Shown: piece after piece, positions 49,201 to 62,347 of the stretch | Position numbering within the stretch: position 1 is the stretch's first letter | How the letters are laid out: the number at the start of each line of letters is the position of its first letter | Origin: Polytrichum commune | Taxonomy: Eukaryota > Streptophyta > Polytrichopsida > Polytrichales > Polytrichaceae | Direction: 5' to 3' | Length of the DNA: 64,000 bases | NCBI GenBank assembly: GCA_950295325.1 | Contig: OX485804.1 | Coordinates: 25,792,001 to 25,856,000, forward strand | Position numbers and translations under genes: made by a program | The notes under the pieces: model-generated | What the model saw: only the letters and a program-made list of their open reading frames with translations | Database searches by the model: none | What the model was told of the DNA's origin: nothing

Positions 49201-52200
49201 TATTTGTCAGTTCGTGTGGCAACACTCAAGGCTCAGACACTGCCATTGAGTTTGGATGTACTAATGCTATATGGTGTTATGGTAATATGGAATAACTGGC
49301 AAAGTTGAGCGTACTTATATTTGGCCTTACTGGCATGGACTGACTGTAGTCGTGAATTTTTAAGAAAAAAACATAAAAATGCCTCAAAATTTGCCAAGTA
49401 TTTTAGAAAGCATTTAAAAATGTGTATTTTAAAATAAATTTAAAAAGAAATACACCACTAAATATACCTCAAATGAATGAAAGCAAAACCGGAAGATGTC
49501 AACATGTAACTGGTCGAATTTAGAATCACTAGGATCTTGACCAATGATGTTGACAAACTTCCTGAGCAGTGTCCTAGATGAACCGGCCGTCTACTAATTA
49601 CCAAACAATGCCATCCATCTCTAGTTCTCTTCACATGTACACCAAACATCCCAACAAACATTCACTACCATTCTTCCTCTTTAATAAGACACGTTTGGTC
49701 ATGCAAGAAAGCGTCATATTATCCAAATGTCGTATTCTCAATAAAGTGACATTTTGGTAGTACTTTGGAGGTTTTTTCCAAGATAAATTGCCTATTTCAA
49801 TGTCAAAATGTCATTCAGAACACATAACGAAGATGGGGAGAGATACATAAGTATGAAAAAACATTTGTATTAAAGGAAATATGCTCACAACGTTCCCAAA
49901 AATTGATCTTCAAGTAAAACTCAACTAAGTCCATGTCCAAAATTATAATGCATCGAATTATATGGTAGGATCCTACGATAGGATATGCAGTGTTGATTGG
50001 GATAATATTATAGCAATTATTTTAATTACATTCACTATTCAACATGTAAGTATGTAGATTTGATTCATCATATATGTTGTTTGATTCATCATGTTTTAAG
50101 AGCATAACACTCAAGTAATTACTAACGATTCACATATCTCTTATGAAATTCGGGTATATCAAAAGTGTACCGATGGATCCACCCATCGAATTGTAGCAAC
50201 CAAAAACTCTAGATTCTGAAAATATGTTCAGATTTACTTAAACACGAGTTCAAAGGTTACCCAAAATGTTCCACTATACATGTTATACATTAGAAAGTGA
50301 ACATGGACTTAAAATGTAATACCTGCACATTTAATTCATGAAATATATTTTGCATGTGTAGTGAAGACATTTATAGCATTAAATTGAATTGCTTAGTTTA
50401 GATACACAACTCTATTTTATAGCATGTTGTTAGTACGTATACAATTGTTTTTCTCTATAAACTCCTAGTATAAAGGGAGTCTAATTTCGTAGTGACCCAC
50501 ACACGTCATTTCGGTTTCCAATGAAGAGTCCATTCCCCAGGACAACCAATCTGACGTTTGTTGGCAAAAAATGAGACATACAACAAATAGTTTTAGCATT
50601 GTGTAATTCCACATAGTAAGAGACACCGAATACAATTATTAGTGTCATCACACATGAACATGGAAATGCATGTGGATCCCACCATTTAATAAGCACATTA
50701 ATTACATGTGTCATATGACAAATCGGGTCCAAAAAAGGTTGTATTACGAGCGTCGTAATTGTAGAATGGAGGTAAACTAACACTAGAAAGTTTGGTAGAC
50801 ATTAAATGGGTCGTATAGTGGAGGTGTGGTGTATAGTTGAGTGTCTTAATATGGAGGGTAGAGAGCTTCTCGTGTGTAGAATGTACATCACAAGGACCCT
50901 GAAGTTCATCACCTTCGTCAACTATCTACAAGAGGTGTAGATAGCACTTACATATACGAGTTTTCCTAGATAACGGGACAAACATATGATAAAACTCCAA
51001 AGTTCCAGGGCCCCTTATAAGGGTTTGATAAAACACACCCTTATATATATTTGATGATCATTCAGATGTCAAGGAGTTTGATTTTATCCCAAGTAAGGCA
51101 ACTCAAAACCAACACTATATCATCTTTACATGTGCCGGAATTTGGTTTCCGTGTGGAAATATAAGTGGGTCGTGGCGAATGTGAGCATGACACGTGGCAA
51201 CAAAAAAATGATTCAAGGGAACGTAATTATTATGCGCCAGAATAGAGAGCCCTCTGTGGTATCGTACATCACAACCCCCAATTGTTTGGGGAAGCCACTA
51301 TTATAGAAACTTTATATGGTGATGACGACACAGTTGTCGCAGAGTTTAAATCTACGCTTACAATATGAGTAATTGGGTTGCTTCATGAATAGGTTGCCTT
51401 TTGACCCATGCAATTTACTTTTGGTCAAAATCATATTACATAAGCTTATAACTTTGTTTATTCATCCATATAGAAACCACACTAAAAACATAATATATGT
51501 GTTTTGTTATTATGGTAATGAACGTTCAAAATATTGTGGCATGTCAATATAGTTGTTAGTGTGGGGCGACCTGATGGCACATGGGTGTGGCTTTTGAAGA
51601 CAATTGTGGTAGGCATCCCAAAAATCAACATTGGGCCAACGCTATAATTTAGCACTATTATACATTCAATGCCAACAAATGGCCTCAATGTTTATGACAT
51701 GACACGTCTAGGAGGACCTCATCTAGTGATTATCACCTTATTGTCAAGGAGTTATGATTATGGTACATGCATCCCAAAACCAGCACTATGCACCATTCTC
51801 ATACATTCAAAACCCCCAGATGTATGATAGCCTGATAATAACATTGTGGCCAAGAAGTTTAGGAACTATAGTACCCATGCATCTCCAACACTTGTACCAC
51901 TATCGTACATTCAAAGCCCCCAAGTATATGATAGTGGTACATAATGTTGGTTTTAAGATAGTTGGTTATTAGAATGTTATTTTTTTTTTTCTAACTAGCC
52001 CACTTCTCTAGAATATGAAACACGCAATTAGTGCAAGATGGGTAGCAAATCCAAATCAAGCTCATATATGTGTCTTCATCATCATTGTGCTTGGTGCAGA
52101 GAGGGAATTGTCATATATGAGCGTACCTCTCGTTGCTCCACCATAAAAACCTTGAAAAGGTATGCAACCAAAAGACTCTTTTCTTTTCTCTTATTATTAT

Positions 52201-52707
52201 TATTTTATTAAATTTTTGGTTTGTTTTGCGTTGATTCAACACTAGAATTAGCTTCAAAGACCCCAAATTAGTCTGCACAAAATCGTTGAAGATGAATCGA
52301 CAACAACCTTATACATACGGAGTCGAGCTTTGTGTTGGATGAATGAGAGTTTTGTATTGGATGGATGAGAGGCACGCTCGTATACGATAATTCCCTCTCT
52401 CTCTCTCTCCCCTCTACCTTAGGTTTGCAGAGTGTTGGTGTCCATACGACCCTTGCATCGTCGTTGCCAAAATTGCTCCCAAAAGTGTGTCAGTCTGATC
52501 GCGCCTTCTCCTCCTCCGACTCTGTCAATTCCCGCACCTCATGAATTCAAAGAAGAGTCGGTTGCAATTGCTTGCATGGACAAGTGCTGAGCAGGACAAT
52601 CTGTCACCTCCTTCAATCCGCATTATGATATAGAGTAATATTATCAAGTGTGCACAAGCCCAGTAAGACTCGTACCATTAAATTTCCCCGATACGACAAG
52701 GGCCATA
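46216..52707. other. Gene-free spacer
   Basis: No gene or RNA was recognised. Holds a G13 run at 47984-47996, an inverted fragment of the 190-bp unit (49459-49545) and a reversed R3 fragment (51996-52075). ORFs are short and lack recognisable domains. Confidence 0.5.
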
Positions 52708-53812
52708 ATTACCATCTGAGCAAGCTCAGTTCAGCTCATCCCCGCAGGGAATTCCGCTCTGAATGTTGTACCAGACCTGTAATTTGGCGGTGATCGATGC
52801 AGCTCTACCAGGGTAGAAATTGACTTGGCATGGCGAGCTCACAAGTTACTCAAACCTGGCACGACGCGTCGGTCAAGTTTGTGGGAAAATGGGGTTCACC
52901 TGTTCGGCAGGATCCTTTAATTCGTTTCTGCAAGGTTTATGTATTCATGGTGTATTGCTGTAGAGTACACTTTACGCTTGATTTTTTCTTGCGGAATGCT
53001 TGCTAAGGGCTAAGTCAAATTCATGTACTCTGTTGAGTTTCAATCGTACGCAAGGAGACTCGGCGCACCTTGTTCACGTGTCGATGAGGACATAAATATT
53101 ACCACCTGAGCATGCCTGCTTCACCTCTGTAGGTAATTCCGCTCTTTTTTCACCTCCTCTGTAATTTAGCGGTGATGGAGCACCAATAAGGCATTTCACT
53201 TGGCATGGCCAGCTAACTTACTCAACCTGGCACGATGTCGGTCGAGCTTGTGGAAGAAAAGAGATGACCTGTTGCGTAGGATTTTTTATTACTGCAAGCT
53301 CAAATATCCATGGTGTATTGCTGTAGTGTACATTTTACACTTAATTTGGTTGCAGAAAGCATTCTTGCGCTACGTGGAGTTTCACGCTTTTACAAGGAGA
53401 CTCGTACGTCCGATATCGGCGTTATGGCAGTTTTATGACTATGCCATAATCAACATCACCTGCGCATGCTCAGGCCTTCCCCGCAGGCTTCACTCCGCTC
53501 TTAATGCACCTCCTCTGTGATTTAGTACCGATATGGCATTTAGTTTGGCATAGCTACCTCAACCTGGCACGACGTTGGCCAAGTTGGTGAGAGGAGGGAG
53601 ATAACCTGTTGTGTAGGATTTTATTTTGTTTTACTTTGTATTTTTGTACAAGCTCATATACCCATGTGTATTGCACAGTACATTGTACTCTTGGCTTAAT
53701 TGCTTGCGGAAATCTTACTACAGGCTGCGCCACTTTGTGGATTTTCACGCTAAAGTTACATCGGGGCTAAGTCATCTCTTCTGAACCTTGTGCACGAAGC
53801 TGCAAATATGAC
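52708..53812. repeat. ~350-390-bp tandem repeat upstream of the phosphatase gene
   Basis: Three degenerate copies, with the landmark ACCA.CTGAG-GCATGC at 52711, 53101 and about 53457. Each contains CTTGGCATGGC-like, CAACCTGGCACGA and GTGTATTGCTGTAG-like blocks. The array ends about 1.05 kb before the phosphatase ATG. Confidence 0.8.
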
Positions 53813-54657
53813 AAACTTTGAATCGCGTCTGAAGGTTTCAACTCCAAATGTAAAGTGTACTGTAAAGAATGGATGATCTACAGACCTGGAAAATTGATTT
53901 AAAAGCTTCTGCACCTGCACCGGTGTTGTTTCGGATGATCAGCATTGATTTAATTATCTTCGGGAATAGCGACAGGCAAGTGTGTTCTCAGACTGACCCC
54001 TGATCCCTGAAATTCTCAAGCCCAGAAATCCTAATGCAGAAATGCCTCTGAACAAAAAGGAATCCCTGCGAAAATGTGGATATTTGTCTCTCCGCATGGA
54101 TTTTGATTCGTGACCAAAAGTCCACTGCCAGTTACCATATGATTAGTCAAACTACAGCATGAGAATGGAATCTTCGGTAATAAGCACGACGAAATTAGAT
54201 CACCAACAGTCCGTTTCCGGCCTATGGACAAGCATATACAACAGGAAGAATGTACATCGGGTCAACCTAGATCCTAAGCTGCAGCAGGATGGATTGGACT
54301 TGGATGTCCCAAATCAATCTTATCATTTAATCACACCATGCGCGACAGGCACAAGGATTTATTCGAGTTCACAACCCCGTTGAATTTAAACTCAGGCCCC
54401 AATCCCAAGTTATACCTTGACTGCCGGTACTCCTGCAGGTCCATGTGTTTTCGAGGCCTTTTATTTGCATGAGGTCCCCACCATTCTTCCTTTAAGTTCC
54501 GTGCCACAAGAAAGCTCCTAAAGAGAGCCAGGAATTCCACATCCCTCAGATGTTTGAGAGTGGCAGAATGATTACTTGGCTGTTGAAATCTCGTAAGATT
54601 AACGCTGCCTAAGAGTTACGCATAATATGGAAAGATGATCATGGATGCTAGGGGAGG

Positions 54658-54660
<3 letters not shown>
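53813..54660. other. Spacer upstream of the phosphatase gene
   Basis: No gene was recognised. It probably contains promoter sequence. Confidence 0.4.

Positions 54661-54714
<54 letters not shown>
54661..54714. repeat. (GA)n microsatellite upstream of the phosphatase gene
   Basis: About 26 GA units, about 150 bp before the ATG on the sense strand. It is likely in the 5' UTR or core promoter, and a possible BBR/BPC site. Confidence 0.92.
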
Positions 54715-54716
<2 letters not shown>

Positions 54717-54860
54717 GATGATTATAAGAAGTTCGTTAATATTTGCTCGAATATTTGATGATGCATCGAGGACGTGAAGAGTGCTCGAAGAATCGGTTCT
54801 CACATGACAGTAGGAGCTTGGACACGATCTGGATCAATTGAGTGATCCCCGAATTTGAAG

Positions 54861-57800
54861 ATGTCGACGCTTGTAGAGATATGCAAATTTCTACTCTTAC
54901 TCGCAACTTGTCTCCGAATTTTGAGCTTCGTCCAATTGTGTCAAGGTGTACGACAATTTGCTCCAGAATTGGTAAGAAACTCTGCATTGAATGGAACCAG
55001 AGCTGCACCTGCAAACGCAGATCATCAACATGTACTGCGAAATGAAGTATTCAGTAGAATCAACCGGCGGCAACTTGGTAATTGTGCCGATTTGAACCCG
55101 TTGCTTGCGATGAAGGTCGATGCTGTTGGTGGCATGCTGGATGATGTACAGATCGTGACGGTAACGGTGACAGGAGCTTTGGATCCGAGTGATCTGGATT
55201 GGATAGCTGTTATGACGGATTCCTCAAGTGACAGGTATGTCACTTTCCTCCAACACAGCTGCTCATCTGCAACAAAATCCTTCTTCTTAACGGCTGCAGC
55301 TTGTTATCGTCATTCCTGTAAAACATTGACATCAAGAATTCTATATTCGGCAATACACGTGTGTTTTCTTTAGTTTAGACGTTTATGGCCACTTCACTCC
55401 AGATTGGAAGTTTTGATGGAGTGCCTTCTTCGATTGTAAGCATGAACATGTGATATATATTGCTGTTGTTTGGTGCAACTTCTTCGGAATTCAACAAGAG
55501 CAGCACGGATGCGTGTCCACTGAATGCAGCCCTATACATGGAGACTGGCGACATTACCTCCGAACCACTCCTTTGCCACTACCCTGTCAAGGTACACACG
55601 CACACAAATGAACACAACAACAACCTCGTGCTGAAGAAGTTCAAAACTTTGAATACAGTCACCCAATACACTTACACTGGGTACATCCACACAATAGAGT
55701 TATCTATTAACTCAATGGTACTCAAATTCGTCGGGAGTTCTTCCCCTAAGTTTTCCTATTGGTTGTTTTGCACACAATACGAAGAATTCCCGCTTGCCAC
55801 TTGTGCTGCATGCTCGGAGGTAGTGTTTGAATTTGAATGAAGAGCAACCTATGTCGGTTCATCGAGGGGCCAAACTCATTCGAGCACTTCTTGGCATGCC
55901 AAAACGAGTTTGACCCTCACTGAACCAATCAAGAACGTTCTATTTGTTCAAACCTTCACACTACCTCCAAGCCTGCACCGAAAACTTACCGAACACGGAA
56001 GGTGTTGTATGGAAAAAAAACCAACTCCCGACCAGAAGACATGTTGAGTTAGAGGATATATAACTCGAATGCCTGTATTCCTGGTGGCTCAATAGTTAGT
56101 GCCAATAAGAATAACCCGCACAAGGCTTAACTGTATTCCGATACCGGATATTTCTGAAGTCGATTCGAGGAAATACTGATCAAAAACAAAGATTGATCCT
56201 ATTGATGGTTCCTGAGCTTCGTTGAATTTGGGTGCATGGTGTCTGTAGTACAAATTTCTGCATTCCGATCCACAGTACATAGACTGTGGCAAACCGACAT
56301 GCCAGAAAAGATTAGGTGGGATCTGCTTGCTCGAAACTTGCAGCGGCTCGGTATCGTTCCGCTTGATCAACATAAGGACGAACATAACGTTCGTCTTCTT
56401 CACGGGAGGTTTGACAACGCCTTGTGTGCTCAAAACTTCGACTCCGATCTCGTTTGCCAACCCTAAGTCCCCGCTTTATGGCCACCTCTCCTCCATCGAC
56501 TCCACTTCATCCAAGGTACACATTTCTTGCAGAATCTTGAACATGTAAACACAGGGTCATTCCCTACTCATTCAAGGCAAAAGGAGCCCTGTGGCGTAAT
56601 TGGAAGAAGCATCAGAATCGATTCCAACATGTTTTGACATGTTGTGTGTGCCCGAGTTGCTTGCAACTGCGATGTTGCTGAGTTCGGGTAGATTTGGTTC
56701 TACAGATGAGGTTGACATGGGTGAGTGGCGACAGTAGCCCCCAAGAAGTGGTCTACAATGGCGCTAATTCGGTGATTTCAAGTGTCTCCACTTTCACGGC
56801 GTCACAAATGTGCTGTAAGTCTTCTTCATATTCCGAATATACACTCATTTGCAGTGAATTGTCACTCCACTGAGCTTATTTCTTTATTCCCAACCGCCGT
56901 GAAATGCTTCAGGCGAAGTGGAGGCATTTACGCTAACCAGTAGCAAGAAAGTGTGTTTATCTGAAGTGAATGTACCCCTGTTGCCATGCGGCATTAATGT
57001 GCAGCTAAATCGGTGCCCAGTCCGGCGACAGATTTTGGATGGCATGATCCAGGGTACATCCACACCGCAGTCATGACAGGCCTCACACCATCCACATCAT
57101 ACGAGTACTCCTATGGCAGGTAGAGTAATGTAACTTCTTGCAGAATTGAGCTATATGGATTTTGAATTTGGAGTACTTGTGTTGGCTGCACAGAATTCTG
57201 GTGTACGTTTCTTAAGGATGGGAACGAAATCGGCGATCTGTAAAAGGAAATTGTATCTCGTGACTGGAACAAATAAATCTTCTTCAGACCAGATCACCAG
57301 AACTGAGAGAATATATCGAGCTTAATTGGAGGAAATGAGTGCACAATGTCCAAGGATGTCTAGGGTTTAAGAAGACCACATTCGCTAAAACGTGAGGATT
57401 CCATCAAGATTGTGTTCATAAGAGTGCTATCTGACTTGGAATCTTTCAAATCATTTTGGAAGTGAAGTGCTGCTGTGGGATGGAGCAAGAGCACAAACTT
57501 CAAGACTCCTCCAGCAGCTAGTGCGAATTCTGTGCGTGTGGTGATGTATGGTGACATGGGCAAGGCCGAGCGTGACAATGCAAGCGAGCACTATGTGCAG
57601 GTACAAATTTACCCTATAGATTCACAATGGCAGGGAGAATCGATCGATCTTGGACTCTTCAAATGTTGGGATCTTATGTGTAAGAGCAGCCTCTGAGATA
57701 TATACTCATGGGATGTGCAGCCAGGATCTATAGGGGTGATCGACGCTTTGACGAAAAGAATAAATGACGTCGATGTGGTGTTTCACATCGGTGATATAAG

Positions 57801-60416
57801 CTATGCTACAGGGTTCTTGGTGGAATGGGATTCATTCTTGGAGTTGATTTCCCCTGTGGCTTCCAAGGTCTCCTACATGACTGCCATCGGCAACCATGAA
57901 AGGTATAAGCTCCTTTCTTCGAATTTACATGATCATTTCTAGGAATCTTACAAACCCTTGTCTGAAACTTGAGCCCTAATTTTGTGGAATTCCCGGAGAA
58001 TCTTTACCGTTATTCAAGAATATCTACAGGATTGTTCTCCTCCTGACAGAACGTTTCATTCTTGGACTGGACTTCGTATGTATGCGCCCGGTGCTTTCTC
58101 TCGTTCTTCCTTTCTTGCTTTCTTTCACCAAATCCTAGTTGCAGGGATTATCCTGATTCAGGCTCTGTCTACACAAAGACGGATTCCGGAGGCGAATGTG
58201 GGGTGCCATATGAGACATACTTCCAAATGCCTGCACCAGGATCCGACAAGCCCTGGTACTCTATTGCTTCAGGACCTGTGCACTTCACTGTCATGTCGAC
58301 CGAACACAATTGGACTCGAGGCAGTGAGCAGGTATAAAGTTATCCACGCCCCCGAAGTAAAAGCTGCTGAAATGTGAGGGAACGTTGCTACCACATGATC
58401 AGGAGTCTGAATTTTTCATCTTTTTTACATTATCATCGCAGCACATGATGAACTTTGAAATAGTCTAAGTGGTTTCGAAATCTTCTTGGTACAACCTGCT
58501 AATGCGTTACTTACAGCACTGAGTGCCTATTTGCCAATACTGCTCTGATGTTTTATTTATGGCATTTCTTGATAATTTGACTTTATTTTGCCAGTACAAT
58601 TGGCTTCAAGCAGATCTTGGAGCTGTTGATAGAACAAAAACTCCGTGGATAATTTTTACAGGGTAAGTGTCAAGACGTCATTTCTTTTTGTTATTTGAAA
58701 TCTATAAAAGCCTACAACTGTTTGCAGGTCCAGGTTTGAGCTGCCCACTGAACTCTAGAGGCAACCACGTTCTTTCTATTCCGCTGCATCTGAATCTCTT
58801 CACTTTTCTCTCCAAATCGACTCTCTACAGTTTTGTCAGTATTGCGTCAACATTCACAACATTCGGAGGTATACTGACGAGACTGATTTGTGACATACAG
58901 GCACAGACCAGCATATTCCTCCTATGAAAGTGCTCTCAATCTAATTCTGCCTCCCGTGGACTCAACTTTTGTTCCTGAAATTGAGCCTCTGCTACTCAAT
59001 GCAAAAGTAAGATTTCAGGGATTGAAGAAGCTATTACCTAAAGGATGATGCAAGCCCACAAACCTCAATTAAGTTCCCAAAGACATGATGCGATGAGAAT
59101 GTGGTCTTATTTTGTGCAGGTGGATTTAGTGATGTGGGGGCATGTGCACAACTATGAGCGTACATGTGCAGTCTATCAAAGCAATTGCTTAGGGTCACCT
59201 ACAAAGAACAAGGCTGGCATCGACACTTACAATAGTGCTAAATATACCGCCCCAGTTCATTCTGTTATAGGGATGGCTGGCTTCAGCCTTGATGCTATTT
59301 CTGCCCATGTAAGATCTGCCCATATGAAAGGAAAATTTAAGCAAATTTCACCTAATTGTTTAATAAATCAGCCACTGTTGTTTAGTAGTGAGTGTTTTCG
59401 TTGCATTAACTCGCAGCAAAAGACCTGCAGCAACTGTTCTGAAATATACAAAGAGAAGGAATTTGTTCATCTCCTTCAAAGATGTTCAAGAGATTTAATA
59501 ACTTGTTTGTGTGTGCCTATGGCAGCCTCCAGCCTGGAGTGTGGTGCGCGTCTGTGACTATGGTTATACCTACATTCAGGCGGATGCAAGCCAACTTTCG
59601 GTACAGGTATGAATGAAGCCTAACAAGTCCTCCAAACAAGGATTGCAATATAATATGTGTGCGTGATGTTTGGTTAGTCTTGATGAGGCTTTGTGGATTG
59701 ATTTGAGCACCCATTACATTAAGCACTCCTGATGGCACTGTCGTCAAGATATAATGTGGTCTTTCGAAGGTCCTGAAGATACTGGCATGATCTATAGTTT
59801 GAAATCCTGTTGCCCTGACGATGAATGGGAGAATTGGTATATTTCATAAACAAAAAGGTAAGAAAATGTCTGCTCTTATCAAATATTTTCCACTGTAATT
59901 GGTGATTATGCTGGCCTGAAGCAAAGATGCAATAAGGTAGAAGTCCCTAATTTGATTGCTGATCTCAATCAGACACCGATATTTGAGTGGTATGTGGTTA
60001 GGTGTGGCTCCAAGAACAGATACCAAAAACATGTGTTTCAAAGAGATCAGACTATGTGCTCAAAAAATGATAACCATTTTAGGCTCAATAGTCAACATAA
60101 TTGAGGAGGACCTACATGACCATTTCATGAGCATAAGAATCTTCACTTTGACAAATGAACGAGATATTCATATGAGCTCCGAGAATCATTTGGAAAGTGG
60201 CTATAGCCTCAATTTGGATTTGCTATCCATCTCATACTCATTGTCTGTTTCATATCCTAGGAGAAGTGGACTAGTCAGAAAAGTAAGCATTCAAGACCCA
60301 TCTACCTTAGACTGAAGTACAGTAGATAACTGAGCACCTTGAAATGTTGGTTGCATGTGCAGTTCATATCATCGACAAACGGCAAGGTTCTTGATCAATT
60401 TGCATTCACTCGTTGA
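54861..60416 (+). CDS. Purple acid phosphatase, PAP2/PAP9-like
   Basis: Thirteen exons: 54861-55234, 55501-55591, 56249-56515, 56706-56814, 57005-57119, 57468-57600, 57721-57902, 58145-58331, 58595-58662, 58901-59006, 59120-59308, 59526-59606 and 60363-60416. Phases agree throughout, giving 651 aa. Residues 1-29 are a hydrophobic signal-like segment. An N-terminal fibronectin-type region (FTGG, PLYGHLSSIDST, MRLTWVSGD) precedes the metallophosphatase core. All metal-ligand motifs are present: GDMG (D348), GDISY (D388, Y391), GNHE (N421, H422), GHRP (H510) and GHVH (H552, H554). Wording such as GECGVPYETYF and VIGMAGFSLD points to the PAP2/PAP9 subgroup, which hydrolyses phosphate esters. There is no C-terminal membrane span. 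The exon 1-2 junction and the start are the least certain parts. Confidence 0.88.
59958..60312. repeat. Dispersed repeat R3, copy c, in the last phosphatase intron
   Basis: Aligns with 30325-30700 and 37540-37998 (GTGGTTAGGTGTGG, TGTGCTCAAAA, AAGAATCTTCACTTTGA, ATATTCATATGAGCTC). It lies wholly within intron 12 (59607-60362) and ends about 50 bp before the terminal exon. Confidence 0.68.
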
Positions 60417-62347
60417 GTCAAGCCACATAGGAGAATCAAATTTCATGCAGACAGTAGAAATCATGTTTTGTTATGGTAGATCGATCATTCACTCCCAGAT
60501 CAGCTCTCAGTTGAAAAATTCGAGCATCGACAGCAGCGTTATAATCTGGTCAGCAGAAATGCTTGCACCATGGGAAGGTAAGAATGGATGCATTGACACA
60601 AGGTTCCACACAGCATAATTTTGCCCAAGGGGGTCAAGGGGCTTGGAATATTTCTAAAACAACCACAAAGCAGCAGCAGTCACGAATGTAAAATTCCTCC
60701 AATTTCTAGCACTGCTAGGAAATTAGCCCCCACTCATTTGTACACTACTATTACAGGAATTTCCAGCAAACCATATTCAGATTGTTCTTAGCTGTTTGCA
60801 TATATTGCCAGGTATTCATGGCATTCACATAAAATTATTCGTGAGAGATGTATCAAACAAACCTGGAGCATCCAGCTGCACATACTAACCTGTCTGCTAA
60901 CCTGGCTCCGAGGATGATAAGGGTGTCGAAGCAAGGCCCAAAATCAGAGCCACCAAAGCACAGAATGTCGAAATAACAGTAGGGGCACATATGGAAGTAG
61001 TCGTACAATAAGAAGTTTCTCTACGAAACTTGATAGGAATTTGATGATATTTCATCACAACCTTTATGACAACTCTGTGATGATTTCCAATAATCTTTTG
61101 AAACTGATATTGTACATTCATGATTGAGAAAGTAGATATAGGAGTTCCTAGCCCACACCCAGCTGATTTGCTAGAAAAAAAAAAAGCTTTAAAGGTTGAT
61201 TTTCCTATTGATCAAATTCTTGGAAAAAGGTGAAAAAATTCAGGTGAGTGTTGCCACGCTGAAAAAGTCAATACACAATCCCTATGAAATTAATCATAGA
61301 AACCACCACCACTGGGTGGCATCATGGGATCTAGACAAAGGGAAACCCATGACATCCCAACATCACCGAAAATCACATTTTGATGCTCTCAAGCAAGCCT
61401 TTCTTGCTAAAGAGTGCAACTCTTTCCACTTCACAGAAAGACGAATAAATAAACAATAGAATATCTTTCACCTCAAGGACTTTTTCAAGTACAAGTGTGA
61501 TTCCTACTTGAAGCAACCATCAACACAACCCTAGAGCAAAATCATTGTTGCAAATTGTAGGCTCCCATTGAAACTGGCATGTGGTCGACTATCCCAATTC
61601 CTGGGGGATAAAATCTCATGCCACCTTTTACAATGCAAATTTTGTGCTGGAGTGTCCCCTCTACAATTGTATTAGTGAATGCGTTTCCTTCCCTATTTCA
61701 AAATGAAGTCTTTCTTCCAATGGATAAAGTTGATCTCATAGGTGCCACTGCACTTCATTACTTCAGGGAATTAACCTCTTTGTCACCATCTTGATGTTCT
61801 TTTAGTCCCATAAGCCTTTTGGCTCTCCGGACTTGGAAAATCAAGTTCGTATCATTTCATTACACAAGCATCAACCACTATGACATAAATTACTTTCCCC
61901 TTCAATGATTTGTGAATGAGATTCCAGAGTTGAAGGTAAGTGGATTTGCACCCATTTCTCTTGGGAAAATCAAAGACACAATTACTACATGATGGCTTAC
62001 CATATCAAAGCTGTACCCATTTTCCTCATAATTGTCAGAGCCCAAATGAATGTCTTATGCTTTGTCAAATTGAAGATTCTTATTCTTCTGTTATCATACA
62101 GGTCCGCCCATTATGTCTTTACTGATCATAAGTGCACACTCAAATGACAGGCTTCCATGATTATAGCAACTTGACCAAAAAACTCCAGCATCCATTCATT
62201 GAACACAAGCACAAGCTGTCACCAACAAAAGCTTCGAGAATGTTGCAAGTTGCAACACAAATGTAAGAGATCACTAAATAGCCCCGTACTTATTGCACTT
62301 GAATAGCTTATCATTTTTATTTAACTCAGATAGCTACCAAAACAATA
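60417..62347. other. Convergent spacer between phosphatase and PYRD genes
   Basis: Holds the two 3' regions. No gene was recognised in about 1.9 kb. Confidence 0.5.

Noticed and set aside
53200-53520. 106-aa ORF as a gene
   Set aside because: It lies inside a degenerate tandem repeat and the other copies do not keep the frame.
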